Shown here: positions 24,496 to 33,238 of the stretch, in pieces
Layout: each line of letters opens with the position of its first letter
Position numbering within the stretch: position 1 is the first letter of the stretch
Source: Sva-07 sp963698435
Lineage (GTDB): Bacteria; Actinomycetota; Acidimicrobiia; Acidimicrobiales; Ilumatobacteraceae
Reading direction: 5' to 3'
DNA length: 64,000 bases
Assembly: GCA_963698435.1 (NCBI GenBank)
Contig: CAVOQV010000011.1
Coordinates: 62,001-126,000, forward strand
Translations under genes and position numbers: made by a program
Notes under the pieces: model-generated
Database searches by the model: none
What the model saw: the letters and a program-made list of their open reading frames with translations, nothing else
What the model was told of the DNA's origin: nothing

Positions 24496-25347
24496 TCAGA
24501 GAGCCTCGAAGATGGTGAGCATCGAGGGCACGACGGTGATGATCAGGAACACCGGCAGGAAGCAGACGATGATCGGGAAGATGATTTTCACCGTCAGCTT
24601 CGCCGCCTTCTCCTCGGTGTGCTGGGTCCGCTTCAAGCGCATTTCTGAGGCCTGAACGCGGAGTGTCTCGGCAATCGGAACACCGTGCTTCTGTGCCTGC
24701 AGGAGTGCGGTGACGAGTTGACGGATCTCCGGCACCTGCGCCCGGTCGGCGAGCGCACGCAGTGCCTGGCTGCGGGGCACGCCTGCTCTGATGTCGCTCA
24801 TGGTGCGGCGAAGCTCGTCGGCGAGCGGGCCCTCGTTCTTCTTGGCGACACGGGCGAGGGCGGCATCGAAACCGAGTCCGGCCTCCACGCAGATCGTCAT
24901 CTGGTCGATGATGTCCGCCGAGTCGCGCCGGATCTGCTCGTGGCGCTCGTCGCGTACGCTCAACACCCAGTAGTCCGGCAGGAAGAACAGCACAACGGCG
25001 GCGATCAACGCGAGCACCACCTGCCCATAGAGGAGCAGGAACAGCGCGCCGAGCGCCGAGATCGTCACCTTGATGCCGATGAGGCGTGGCAGATCGAGGC
25101 CGCCGGGATGGCCGGCTTGGACGAGTCGGACCTCGAGCCCGTCGACCAACGCATGGGGCATGGCCCGTCTGGCCGATGTCCCGAGTTGGCGCATCGGGCC
25201 GGCGAGAGCGCTCTGCGCCGGGGGCGGCTCGGAGAGACCGGCGTACAGATTGCCGCGCGCCGCCGAAGGTCGGGCGGTCACGCCCCACCAGAGAACGGCG
25301 ACAGCACCAACAACCGCCGAGGCGCCGAGGACGAGTGTCAGATCCAT
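24496..25347 (-). CDS. tadC: Tad pilus inner-membrane protein TadC (T2SSF family)
   Basis: A 283-residue membrane protein with helices near residues 5-22, 95-110, 112-128 and 255-275, and the T2SSF core (IIDQMTICVEAGLGFDAALARVAKKNEGPLADELRRTMSDIRAGVPRSQALRALADRAQVPEIRQLVTALLQAQKHGVPIAETLRVQA). This is the TadC partner of TadB, forming the inner-membrane platform on which the TadA ATPase drives Flp pilus assembly. AAAGGA precedes ATG 25347. Last gene of the Tad operon, 28 bp after the TadB stop; convergent with the HtrA-like gene. Confidence 0.92.
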   Translation of the reverse strand: MDLTLVLGASAVVGAVAVLWWGVTARPSAARGNLYAGLSEPPPAQSALAGPMRQLGTSARRAMPHALVDGLEVRLVQAGHPGGLDLPRLIGIKVTISALGALFLLLYGQVVLALIAAVVLFFLPDYWVLSVRDERHEQIRRDSADIIDQMTICVEAGLGFDAALARVAKKNEGPLADELRRTMSDIRAGVPRSQALRALADRAQVPEIRQLVTALLQAQKHGVPIAETLRVQASEMRLKRTQHTEEKAAKLTVKIIFPIIVCFLPVFLIITVVPSMLTIFEAL

Positions 25348-25375
25348 GTCGTTCCTTTCGTTCCGCTGCTCACGA

Positions 25376-26281
25376 TCACAGCGCCACCGAGTTCACGATC
25401 CGGCGAACCCACAGCGAGCCCAGCACCAGCAGGACTCCGGCGAAGGCCAGGAAGACCAGGCCGATGCCTTCGGTGAGCTTCGCGAGGTTGTCCGGGTTCA
25501 CTCGCCACTGCCAGAGCAGCATGGCGAACGGCAAGATGAGAAGAATGCGTGCCGAGAGACGCCCTTCGGCGGTGAGCGTTCGAACCTGACGTCCGATGCG
25601 TGCGCGTTCTCGGATGGTCATGCTGACCTTCTGGAGGATCTCCGACAGGTTGCCTCCGGTGTCGCGATTGATGTCGATCGCCGAAACGACCCACTCGAGG
25701 TCCTTGCTGTCCATGCGGCCGGCGAGAGCGTGCAGCGATTCGGACAGATCTCGGCCGAGCCGTGACTCGGCGAGCACGTTGGCGAACTCGCTGCGTGCGG
25801 GTTCCTCTGCCTCTTCCGCAACCGATTCGAGCGCCTGGGTGATGCCGTATCCGCTCCGGAGCGCGGTGGTGACCAACTGCAGCACGTCGGGGAGCTGATC
25901 GGCGAAGGCTGCTCGTCGACGTTCGCTCGCCCGTCGAACGTATGCCGCCGCTCCGACGCACACCAGGACTGCCACGACCATCCCGACGATCGGACCGAGG
26001 GCGACCAGACCGACCAGCCCGGCGACGACAGCAAGGACTGCGACGGTTGCTGTGAACTCGGCTGGCTGCATCGCGACGTTGGCCATCGCGAGGGTCTCGC
26101 CGAGGTCGGCTCGCTTTCCGTAGCGTTCGAGCGCTTCGTCGACCGCTGAGATCGTCTTCATGCCCATGGACGAAGCCGTTCGTGGCCCGTTGATACCGAG
26201 CCGAGCCTTCGAGACCCGGGCGCGCGGGAAGAGCAGCGCGCCTACGAGGAAGAGGCCGACGAAGATTCCGGCCGCGCCGAC
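25376..26281 (-). CDS. tadB: TadB part of a vWA-TadB fusion (T2SSF family)
   Basis: The 263 residues from ATG 26167 (MGMKTISAVDEAL) contain the T2SSF domain (QLPDVLQLVTTALRSGYGITQALESVAEEAEEP…LHALAGRMDSKDLEWVVSAIDINRDTGGNLSEILQKV) and C-terminal helices. The same frame extends upstream without a stop to about 26281, encoding the expected first membrane helix (AAGIFVGLFLVGALLF). There it meets, one base out of phase, the end of the vWA-encoding frame. Actinobacterial Tad loci commonly encode vWA-TadB as a single protein, so I read this as the 3' part of one frameshifted gene. If the break is real, translation may restart at 26167. Confidence 0.85.
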   Translation of the reverse strand, partial: VGAAGIFVGLFLVGALLFPRARVSKARLGINGPRTASSMGMKTISAVDEALERYGKRADLGETLAMANVAMQPAEFTATVAVLAVVAGLVGLVALGPIVGMVVAVLVCVGAAAYVRRASERRRAAFADQLPDVLQLVTTALRSGYGITQALESVAEEAEEPARSEFANVLAESRLGRDLSESLHALAGRMDSKDLEWVVSAIDINRDTGGNLSEILQKVSMTIRERARIGRQVRTLTAEGRLSARILLILPFAMLLWQWRVNPDNLAKLTEGIGLVFLAFAGVLLVLGSLWVRRIVNSVAL

Positions 26282-27065
26282 CCAGCAGCCAGACCGCCGA
26301 CGTCGCCTGATCGGCCGGCACGGTGGGCGGGGTGGACGGCGGCACCTGCTGCGTCTGGGTGGCAGCCACTACGGTCGGTTGTGCGACATCGGTCGTCGCG
26401 GATGCAACCGTGGTCGTGGGCGCAACCGTCGTCGTGGGAGCAGTCGTGGTCGTCGGAGCGGTCTCGATCACCTCGACGACGAGGCCGGCGACGCGGGCGA
26501 ACGCGGCCGAGACACCGGCGGGGTCGTCGGCCGATGTGACGAATCCGAGCGCAGTGAGGCTCTCCACGTCGGACAGGGCAGTGGCGAGGCTGATGGCCTC
26601 GACGTGCAGGTTCGTTACCGCGAGTCGAGCATCGTCGAGTGTCGCTGCGCTTCCCTCGTCTCTCCCGTCGGAGAGAACCACGAGCACCTTGTGGGCGGCA
26701 TCCGGGCTGAAGCGTTGGCTGGCGCCAACGACTCCGTCGTACAGGGCCGTGTCACCGCCCGTGGTGATCAACGCGATCTGAAGGTTGAGCAAGCCCCGGT
26801 CGGTGGTGGGCGGTGCGAGGACGCTCACGCCGTCGGAGAACGTTTCCACGCCGATGCGGACATCCGCCGGCATCGCAGCAATGAATTCGTTCGCGGCGGC
26901 CTTGGCGTTCTCGATCGCCGGCTGCATGCTCTCCGAGGTGTCGATCGTGAGGATCACCTCGACATCGTTGGCCGGCACCTGGGCTCGGGCTGCGCTCGGC
27001 AGCGCCGCTGAGCTCACGGCGGCTGCGGCGGCCACGAGTACCCCCAGCCGAGTCAGTGCCTTCAT
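26282..27065 (-). CDS. vWA domain, secreted N-terminal part of the vWA-TadB fusion
   Basis: ATG 27065 (MKALTRLGVL) has GGAGG seven bases upstream and overlaps the TadA stop by 4 bp. A signal peptide (about 1-28, ending SAARAQ) is followed by a vWA domain with an intact MIDAS motif, DTSESM, and SDGRDEG. Next come a Thr/Pro-rich linker (APTTTVAPTTTV repeats) and the start of a membrane segment (ATSAVWLLG). Removing one base near 26281-26284 joins it to TadB; otherwise the frame runs on in arginine-rich nonsense to 25338. The vWA domain would face outside the membrane and may contact the pilus or envelope. Confidence 0.82.
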
Positions 27066-28411
27066 GACCATGCCTCCGCACCGGCGAAGAGGTCACGTGG
27101 GATGGCGACGTTGCGTTCGGCGAGTTTGTCGACGAACTCGGGACGGATCCCGGTGGCGACGAGCGTCTGGCTCTGGAAGTCGAAACGGAAGATGTCCTGG
27201 AGCGTGATGATCTCGCCTTCCATGCCGACGACCTCGGTGATGTGGCTCACTCGACGAGAACCATCGCGGAACCGTTCGATCTGGACGATCAGATTCAGCG
27301 CCGACGAGATCTGCTCTCGGATCGCCCACGTTGGCAGGTCGTAGCCCGCCATCAGCACCATCGTCTCCAGGCGGGAGAGGGCATCGCGAGGAGCGTTCGC
27401 ATGGACCGTCGAGAGCGAGCCGTCGTGGCCGGTGTTCATCGCCTGCAGCATGTCGAGCGCCTCGGCGCCACGCACCTCACCCACGATGATGCGGTCGGGG
27501 CGCATGCGCAGCGCATTGCGAACGAGGTCGCGGATCGCGACTTCGCCGTTGCCCTCGGCGTTGGACGGCCTCGACTCGAGGCGGATCACGTGCTGCTGGT
27601 GCAGCTGCAGTTCTGCTGCGTCCTCGATCGTGACGATCCGCTCCTCGACCGGCACGAACGTCGACAGCACGTTCAACAGCGTGGTCTTGCCGGTACCGGT
27701 TCCGCCCGAGACGAGTACGTTGAGTCCGCCCTCGACGGCCGCGGCGAGCAGGCCGGCGACCCGCTCGTTGAGGGAGCCCATGGCGATGAGGTCGTCGACC
27801 TGGAAGGGGTCGGCGGCGAACTTGCGGATCGTCAGGATCGAGCCGTCCAGCGACAGCGGCGGCACGATGACGTTGACGCGTGAGCCGTCAGCGAGTCGAG
27901 CGTCGACCATCGGGGACGACTCGTCGACTCGCCGGCCCACCGACGAGACGATGCGTTCGATCACGCGTCGCAGGTGTTCCTCCGACATGAAGTGCACACC
28001 GGTTCGCTCGATGAGTCCGGCTCGCTCCACGTAGATGTTGTCGCCTCCGTTGACCATCACTTCGGTCACCGTCGGATCTTCGAGGAACTGCTCGAGCGGT
28101 CCGAGACCCATGACGTCGCGAGCGATGTCTCGCACGAGCAACTGGCGCTCCTGAGGCGACAGCGCCGACTCGTTCGCGTTCATCAGCGACGCGATCTCGT
28201 CAACGACGAGCGCCTGCATCTTCTCCTCGCTCGTCGCCTCGAACAGCCGCATGCCGAGCCGTTCGAAGAGCGCATCGTGCACTTTCGCCTTGAACTCGGC
28301 GAGGCCGTCGGCTGCCAGCGGCGACGGGTGAGCGGCCGTCCATCCGTTGGTCACCTCGCCGCGCTCCTTTGCGGCTCGCTGTGCCTGGTTGATCCGTTCG
28401 CTGACACTCAT
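27062..28411 (-). CDS. tadA: Tad pilus assembly ATPase TadA/CpaF
   Basis: A 449-residue secretion ATPase of the GspE/CpaF family. The N-terminal all-α/β region (VMGLGPLEQFLEDPTVTEVMVNG) leads to the ATPase core with Walker A SGGTGTGKTT (about 235-244), the Asp box IVTIEDAAELQL, Walker B RPDRIIVGEVRGAEALDMLQAMNTGHDGSLSTVHAN and the His box. It powers Flp pilin polymerisation. ATG 28411 overlaps the CpaE stop by 4 bp with AGGGGTGG upstream; GTG 28420 is an alternative. Confidence 0.95.
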   Translation of the reverse strand: MSVSERINQAQRAAKERGEVTNGWTAAHPSPLAADGLAEFKAKVHDALFERLGMRLFEATSEEKMQALVVDEIASLMNANESALSPQERQLLVRDIARDVMGLGPLEQFLEDPTVTEVMVNGGDNIYVERAGLIERTGVHFMSEEHLRRVIERIVSSVGRRVDESSPMVDARLADGSRVNVIVPPLSLDGSILTIRKFAADPFQVDDLIAMGSLNERVAGLLAAAVEGGLNVLVSGGTGTGKTTLLNVLSTFVPVEERIVTIEDAAELQLHQQHVIRLESRPSNAEGNGEVAIRDLVRNALRMRPDRIIVGEVRGAEALDMLQAMNTGHDGSLSTVHANAPRDALSRLETMVLMAGYDLPTWAIREQISSALNLIVQIERFRDGSRRVSHITEVVGMEGEIITLQDIFRFDFQSQTLVATGIRPEFVDKLAERNVAIPRDLFAGAEAWS

Positions 28412-29292
28412 CGCCGCCACCCCTTCTTCGTTGTCTTGCCGCTTGTGACCGGAGAGAAGATCTCCGCGAGTTCCTGGAGCTTCTTGGCGACATTGCTCCT
28501 CGGTTCGCTCCCGACGACGGGGTCTCCGAGGTTGAGCGACAGAGGAACCGAGCGACTCGACGGAATCGAGCAGGCGATCTTCATGCCCATCACCTCCTCG
28601 GCGTCGGAGGGCTCGAGGCCAACCTTGGAGTCTGCTCGGTTGAGCAGCATGGTTCGCTCGGCGGTGATGCCGATGTGGTCGAGTGCGTCCGTTGCCTTGC
28701 GAAGGCTGCGGATGCTGGTGACGTCGAGGCTCGACACGAGCAACACGTCGGTGGCGCAGTCGAGCGCCGCGAGAGTCAGCTCGTCCAATCCAGCGGCTGT
28801 GTCGACGACGATGTAGTCGAAGCTCTGTGCCAGCAGCGGCAGCACCGCGGTGACGTGCTCGTCGCGGATCGACTCGGCATCGACCGGGTCGCTCGCCCCC
28901 GCGAGCAGGAAGAGCTTGTGGGGCGAGGGCGTGAGGTGGACCTTGGTGGTCGTCACGTCGATCTCCGCACTGCGAGCAAGTTGCGCGAGCGTGCGCTGCG
29001 GGGTGAGCGACAGCGCAAGTGCGAGGTCTCCGAATTGCACGTCGAGATCGACCGCAGCAACCCGACCTGGATTGCGCTGTGCGAGAGCGACCGCGAGATT
29101 GGACGAGACGGCTGTCTTCCCGGAGCCGCCCTTGGGTGAGATGACAACGATCACCCGGCCCTGCCCCCGCCCAGGGACGTGATCGTCGGTCCTGACGTTC
29201 ACGCCGAGACTCCGCAGGGTTGCAGAGACGTCGACGAACAGCTCAGGTGGCATGTCGTGCCCGACCGTGACGGTTGGTGCATCGGTCTCCAT
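28408..29292 (-). CDS. CpaE-like pilus-assembly ATPase (ParA/MinD family)
   Basis: A 294-residue P-loop ATPase. A short N-terminal region (1-45) is followed by the deviant Walker A VVISPKGGSGKTAVSSNLA (KGGSGKT at 54-60), Asp in AAVDLDVQFGDLALAL and YIVVDTAAGLDE. CpaE/TadZ proteins position the Tad machinery at the cell pole or membrane. The N-terminal receiver-like domain of CpaE is absent or reduced to about 45 residues. ATG 29292 overlaps the CpaB stop by one base. Part of the Tad operon. Confidence 0.88.
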   Translation of the reverse strand: METDAPTVTVGHDMPPELFVDVSATLRSLGVNVRTDDHVPGRGQGRVIVVISPKGGSGKTAVSSNLAVALAQRNPGRVAAVDLDVQFGDLALALSLTPQRTLAQLARSAEIDVTTTKVHLTPSPHKLFLLAGASDPVDAESIRDEHVTAVLPLLAQSFDYIVVDTAAGLDELTLAALDCATDVLLVSSLDVTSIRSLRKATDALDHIGITAERTMLLNRADSKVGLEPSDAEEVMGMKIACSIPSSRSVPLSLNLGDPVVGSEPRSNVAKKLQELAEIFSPVTSGKTTKKGWRR

Positions 29293-30164
29293 CAGCGCAC
29301 CACCGTGTACACGTTGCCGAGGTTCACGACGCGGGTGCCGTCGTCGGTCACGGCTGCCGGTTGGATCGACAGCCACACCTTGCCGAACTCGGTGGCGAAG
29401 ACGAATCGTTCCGACTGCTCTGGCGACAGTGCCAGCGTGACCACGTACTGGGTGCCCGTGACCTGCTCGATGTCGGCGCCTTCCTGGCCATCGTCATCGG
29501 CACTGGCGTTGGTGACCGGAGCGTTGATGGTCTGCACGTTCGTGACGAGGACCTGTTGGAACTCGAGCTTGGTGACGTTGGGGGTCTTGGTCGGCCCGGT
29601 GGGTTCCGACTCGCCGGGAATTGATTCGAACGACTGCTCCACCTGACCGGCGGCCGCCTGGAGGGCCGCATCGTCGGTTGCAGCAGATTCCTGCGGACCG
29701 GCGACCTCGACGTCGAAGGGATCGAACGACAGGTAGACCCCGACGAGGTCACCCTTCTTGATGGCGCCGCCGACGGCCCGCTCCGCCTCGAGCAGCGTCG
29801 ACACCTGCACCTTGTCGGACACCTCCTCGACGACCGCCTCCTTCGCGGCGAGACGAGCGGTGAGGAGCTGGTCACCCGGCTGCAGGTCGGCTGCGGCCAC
29901 CTCGTCGCCGAGGCTGCCGAGGTCGGTGATGGCCCCTGACTGCTTCAGTCGGGCGGGTACCTGCTCGATCGACACGGATGCCGCGATCGTTTCGGCTGGG
30001 GCCCCCTTCGGGACGAATTCGTCCACGACGTAGACGTCGACGAGAGCTTCGTCCGCCACCGCGTTGTCCTTCGCCGAGTTGACGTAGGCAACGAGTGACA
30101 CGGTGCCCACGAGCGCGAGGAGCACCGCCGCAACGATGCCGATGATTCGCCGTTTGTTTCGCAT
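29292..30164 (-). CDS. Flp pilus assembly protein CpaB/RcpC
   Basis: A 290-residue membrane-anchored protein. One N-terminal helix (RRIIGIVAAVLLALVGTVSLVAYV) is followed by the SAF-like domain (VYVVDEFVPKGAPAETIAASVSIEQVPARL…GDEVAAADLQPGDQLLTARLAA) and the RcpC region (EAERAVGGAIKKGDLVGVYLSFDPFDV…FQQVLVTNVQTI…VVTLALSPEQSERFVFATEFGKVWLSIQP). SAF/CpaB proteins form periplasmic parts of the pilus channel and may bind peptidoglycan. Located between CpaE and TadG-like genes in the operon; AAAGGA upstream of the ATG. Confidence 0.9.
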   Translation of the reverse strand: MRNKRRIIGIVAAVLLALVGTVSLVAYVNSAKDNAVADEALVDVYVVDEFVPKGAPAETIAASVSIEQVPARLKQSGAITDLGSLGDEVAAADLQPGDQLLTARLAAKEAVVEEVSDKVQVSTLLEAERAVGGAIKKGDLVGVYLSFDPFDVEVAGPQESAATDDAALQAAAGQVEQSFESIPGESEPTGPTKTPNVTKLEFQQVLVTNVQTINAPVTNASADDDGQEGADIEQVTGTQYVVTLALSPEQSERFVFATEFGKVWLSIQPAAVTDDGTRVVNLGNVYTVVR

Positions 30165-30207
30165 GATGTGCTGTCCTTTGTTGGAGGGCTGGTCGGGTGT
30201 GGCGGTA

Positions 30208-31134
30208 CTAGTCGGAGAGGTAGACCTGGGAGACGCCGAAGTCCTGGCTGTCTCCCGGAGTGCCTCGTGTCGTGACGAACTTCTTGTAGAGCCCGCGGAT
30301 GCAGTACTTGCCGCGTTCTTTGTCGTCGGGGCACTTCTTGTCGAGGTTTCCGGCGTAGGCGTTGCCGTTGAACGAGTAGCCGGCGACGTTCAGCAGAGCG
30401 AATCCCTTGATCTTGTAGGGGCCCTTGCCCTTGCAGCCGGCGTCGGCACAGGCTTGTGCGTCGTAGATCGGGATCAGGACGTCGTACGGGAGTGCCGGCG
30501 GTCCGTTCGGATCGGTGATGCAGGGGACATCCTTCTGGAGGTCGCCGCCCGGCTTGCCGGGGGCGAACCCGCCTGCCGTGATCGTCACCTCGCAGCCCTC
30601 GCCGAGGAGCTGGCTGAAGCCCCCAGGGAGTGACGAGCATCCCGTCTGGGGCTTGGGGTCGTCGAGGTAGAGGGTGACGGTCTCGCCCTCGTCGGCGGTG
30701 AACTCGCAATCGGCGATCACGATCGGCAGCGTTGACGCCGTGCCGATCGTTCCCCACTTCGCCGTCGCGGACCGGTTGACATCGCCGACGCTCTGCTTCA
30801 GGAACGTCTGGTCGATCTTCTTGGTCACGGTGACCTTCGCTTCGTTGTTGCCGCAGGCAGGTGGAGTGGTGGTCTGCCCGTCCTTGCGGTACGGCGTGTA
30901 GTCGACGATCGGCGATCCGGTGAGCGCGCAGTCGGTCGCCACCGCGAGGGCGGTGGCGTCGGCGCTGTTCTGTGCCGAGCGGGCCTCGAGCACGTAGCGG
31001 CCCACGTCGATCGCGAGCGCCGCGCCGATCAGGATGGCGGTCATGGCGAGGATCACGAAGATCGTGGCCACGCCGCGATCGTCGCGTTCGACGTCGCTGC
31101 GCGCCTCGGTTGGGAGATCGTTCAGCCGCCGCAT
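30208..31134 (-). CDS. TadG-like pilus-assembly/pseudopilin protein
   Basis: A 308-residue protein. The N-terminus has DDRGVATIFVILAMTAILIGAALAIDVGRYVLEARSAQNSADATALAVA, a single helix with the 'Putative Flp pilus-assembly TadG-like' pattern (D-x-G…ARSAQNSADAAALA). The remaining about 250 residues form an external domain with many cysteines (DCALT, PACGN, ADCEF, TGCSS, EGCEV, PCIT, ACADAGCKG, KKCPDD, YCIRG), suggesting several disulfides. ATG 31134 overlaps the TadE gene by 13 bp. The domain probably sits at the pilus base or tip outside the membrane; it has no other recognised family. Confidence 0.85.
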   Translation of the reverse strand: MRRLNDLPTEARSDVERDDRGVATIFVILAMTAILIGAALAIDVGRYVLEARSAQNSADATALAVATDCALTGSPIVDYTPYRKDGQTTTPPACGNNEAKVTVTKKIDQTFLKQSVGDVNRSATAKWGTIGTASTLPIVIADCEFTADEGETVTLYLDDPKPQTGCSSLPGGFSQLLGEGCEVTITAGGFAPGKPGGDLQKDVPCITDPNGPPALPYDVLIPIYDAQACADAGCKGKGPYKIKGFALLNVAGYSFNGNAYAGNLDKKCPDDKERGKYCIRGLYKKFVTTRGTPGDSQDFGVSQVYLSD

Positions 31135-31478
31135 CGCATCGTCACCGTTTCGGAGATCGTGTCGGGGATGAAGGTGGGGAGGAAGGGGATGCCGCGCAGT
31201 TCGACCGTCCTGGTGGCCTGGACGGTGACGTACTTGGTCGGGTCCGACGGCGACGGACACGGAGCGCCCACGATCGCCGTGTCGTCGGGGAGCGGCTTGC
31301 TGAGCGCCGCCTCGCGGGCGCCGTCTCGGGCCAGACCGACGGTCTGGGTCTTGACGCTGAGGAAGTTGCCCATCACGACGGTTCCGATGATCAGCATCAG
31401 CAGCACCGGGACGGCCAGGACCAGTTCCAGTGTGACAACACCTCGGTCGTCTTCTTCGGTTCGTGTCGAGCGATACAT
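31122..31478 (-). CDS. TadE-like pseudopilin
   Basis: A 118-residue protein with the TadE pattern: DDRGVVTLELVLAVPVLLMLIIGTVVMGNFLSVKTQTVGLARDGAREAAL, with Glu at position +5 after the presumed cleavage Gly and a following hydrophobic helix. The short C-terminal region is β-rich. TadE/TadF proteins are minor pseudopilins processed by the prepilin peptidase encoded by the divergent gene at 31840. It lies between Flp and the TadG-like gene; ATG 31478. Confidence 0.88.
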   Translation of the reverse strand: MYRSTRTEEDDRGVVTLELVLAVPVLLMLIIGTVVMGNFLSVKTQTVGLARDGAREAALSKPLPDDTAIVGAPCPSPSDPTKYVTVQATRTVELRGIPFLPTFIPDTISETVTMRCGG

Positions 31479-31533
31479 GGCGTCGATGCGGTCAAGGTGG
31501 GGGGATGCTGAGTCCCCCCACCTGCGACCAGTC

Positions 31534-31710
31534 TCAGATGTCGCTGACGATGTCCTGGAGCTTGTCGCTCAGGTCATCCCCGAACAGCGTCCAGATCCCG
31601 CCGAGTGCGACCACGATCGCGGCTGCGACGATGACGTACTCGATGGCGACGACACCCTCTTCGTTGGCCACGACCTCGTCGGTCGTGTACTTCTCTACGA
31701 GGTTCATCAT
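31534..31710 (-). CDS. flp: Flp/Fap-type pilin
   Basis: A 58-residue major pilin precursor: MMNLVEKYTTDEVVANEEG followed by VVAIEYVIVAAAIVVALGGI and WTLFGDDLSDKLQDIVSDI. Cleavage is expected after the Gly in NEEG, leaving the conserved Glu-Tyr at positions 5-6 of the mature helix, the Flp hallmark. AAGGAGC lies upstream of two adjacent ATG codons. First gene of the Tad operon; the AT-rich 129 bp upstream (31711-31839) is shared with the divergent prepilin peptidase gene and probably holds the main pilus promoter. Confidence 0.93.
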   Translation of the reverse strand: MMNLVEKYTTDEVVANEEGVVAIEYVIVAAAIVVALGGIWTLFGDDLSDKLQDIVSDI

Positions 31711-31839
31711 GTGAATTCTTGCTCCTTGTTGTTCGTCCCGATCCCCGCCGATCGAGGTGGGCACGTCGCACAAGTTATGTATGAGTCGAAACTGACAAAT
31801 CACCAACATTGATGAAATATCGGAGGACGATCTTTCTCT

Positions 31840-32409
31840 ATGGTTTCTCCTATGCCATGGCAGGATCTGATGCACAAGCATTCGCTCAATACGGCGACCG
31901 CAGCGTTGTTCGGACTCGCGTTCTGGCGAATCGGGCTCAGCCCCGAACTGCCGGCGGTGCTCGCCTTCATCTTCGGTGGCGCGCTCCTCGCGGTGATCGA
32001 TTGGCGGATCCAGCGGCTGCCGAGCCGGATCATCTACCTCACCCTCGCCGGCGTGGCCGCTGGACTCGTGTTCGCGTCGATCGTCGAGCGAGACGTCGTG
32101 CCGCTCGCCACGGCCGTCGTCGGAGCGCTGCTGTTCACCAACGCCTTCTTCGTCATCTGGCTGGCCACCACCAAGTTCACGGGAATGACCGTGCTGGGCT
32201 TCGGAGACGTCCGCCTCGCTGCGGTGCTCGGTCTGCTGCTCGGCTGGTACGGATTGCCGTACGTGCTCTACGGCGCCGTCGCCGGGCATCTGCTGGCGCT
32301 GGTCATCGCGACGGGAACGTGCATCCATCGCCGCCGGCTGTCTGTGCGGTACACGTTCGGGCCGCCGCTGATCGCCGGCACGCTCGCCGTTGTGCTCTTT
32401 CAGACGTAG
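31840..32409 (+). CDS. A24-family prepilin peptidase (TadV/CpaA type)
   Basis: A 189-residue polytopic aspartic protease. The two catalytic Asp motifs are AVIDWRIQRLPSR (about residue 54) and GFGDVRLAAVLG (about 127). It lacks the N-methyltransferase part, as is usual for Tad-dedicated peptidases. It should cleave Flp and TadE leaders on the cytoplasmic face of the membrane. Divergent from flp. CGGAGGA lies 12 bases before ATG 31840; ATG 31852 is an alternative. Confidence 0.9.
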   Translation: MVSPMPWQDLMHKHSLNTATAALFGLAFWRIGLSPELPAVLAFIFGGALLAVIDWRIQRLPSRIIYLTLAGVAAGLVFASIVERDVVPLATAVVGALLFTNAFFVIWLATTKFTGMTVLGFGDVRLAAVLGLLLGWYGLPYVLYGAVAGHLLALVIATGTCIHRRRLSVRYTFGPPLIAGTLAVVLFQT

Positions 32410-32443
32410 CCCGGATCGCGGGCTCCGTGCGTTGCGTCGTCGA

Positions 32444-33238
32444 CTAACGCTCGCGACAGCCGGCGGGACGTGACCGTCGGTCTCGGTCCGATCGGGCATC
32501 GCTCGGCAGGAGCGATCGGTGTCTGTCGGCGATGGCGACGGCGGCAAGCTGCGAGTTCACCCCGAGCTTCTGGAGCACGGCCCGGATCTGGGATCGGACC
32601 GTGTTGAGCGCCACATAGTGTTGCTGAGCGATCTCATCGGCGCTGTGGCCGTCGGCGAGAGCCGAGAGCACCAGCGCCTCTCGTGGCGTGAGTTCGTCGA
32701 ACCGTGCCTTGGCTCGGATCATCCGAATGCGCTCGACCCTGAGGTGCTCGAGCAGTTCGAAGCGCTCCGTGCGTCCGACGATGGTCTCGCCGTTGACGGC
32801 CCGGGTCAGGGTCGAATCGACCTCGTCGAGGTCCGCGGTCTTGCTGATCCATCCGGCAGCACCCGCCTCGAGCCATTCGGCGAGCACGGTGCGGCGACGT
32901 TCGGCGGTCAAGACGACCACGCTCGCCCCCGTCTCGTCGATCGCCCTGATCAGCTCTGCTGTGTTGCTCGCTCCACTGCCCAGGTGGACGTCGAGCAGCA
33001 CGCACTGAGCGTCGAGTCGTTTCGCGCGATCGACGACGTGGTCTTCGGTGCCATCTTCCGTCGCCTCCGCGTCCCAGCCACGCTCGGCCAGAGCGGCTCG
33101 CAGACCGGCTCCGAGCAGTGTGTGCTCTGCGACGACGAGCAGCCTTCCCGCCGCCCTCGTTCTCTCGTCGGCCTCGGTACGCCATTGTTCGAATGTCGTC
33201 CGTGTCGGAATTGCCGCCGGCTTCGTTGCGGTGTGCAT
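32444..33238 (-). CDS. LuxR-type response regulator next to the Tad locus
   Basis: A 264-residue regulator. Residues 1-30 are a polar extension. Residues about 32-150 are a receiver-like domain with phosphoacceptor D83 (CVLLDVHLGSG) and Lys in GWISKTADL, but the usual acidic pair is reduced to Ala-Glu (VVAEHTLLG), so metal binding may be impaired. The LuxR HTH is at about 195-245 (FDELTPREALVLSALADGHSADEIAQQHYVALNTVRSQIRAVLQKLGV). ATG 33238 begins MHTATK; an upstream in-frame extension to 33313 is rejected as arginine/serine-rich. Convergent with the prepilin peptidase, it may regulate pilus genes. No kinase gene is nearby. Confidence 0.85.
   Translation of the reverse strand: MHTATKPAAIPTRTTFEQWRTEADERTRAAGRLLVVAEHTLLGAGLRAALAERGWDAEATEDGTEDHVVDRAKRLDAQCVLLDVHLGSGASNTAELIRAIDETGASVVVLTAERRRTVLAEWLEAGAAGWISKTADLDEVDSTLTRAVNGETIVGRTERFELLEHLRVERIRMIRAKARFDELTPREALVLSALADGHSADEIAQQHYVALNTVRSQIRAVLQKLGVNSQLAAVAIADRHRSLLPSDARSDRDRRSRPAGCRER

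Noticed and set aside
25338..26281. Continuation of the vWA frame through the TadB gene
   Set aside because: The reading becomes Arg/Pro-rich nonsense where the TadB frame shows conserved T2SSF sequence; it is the result of the frameshift.
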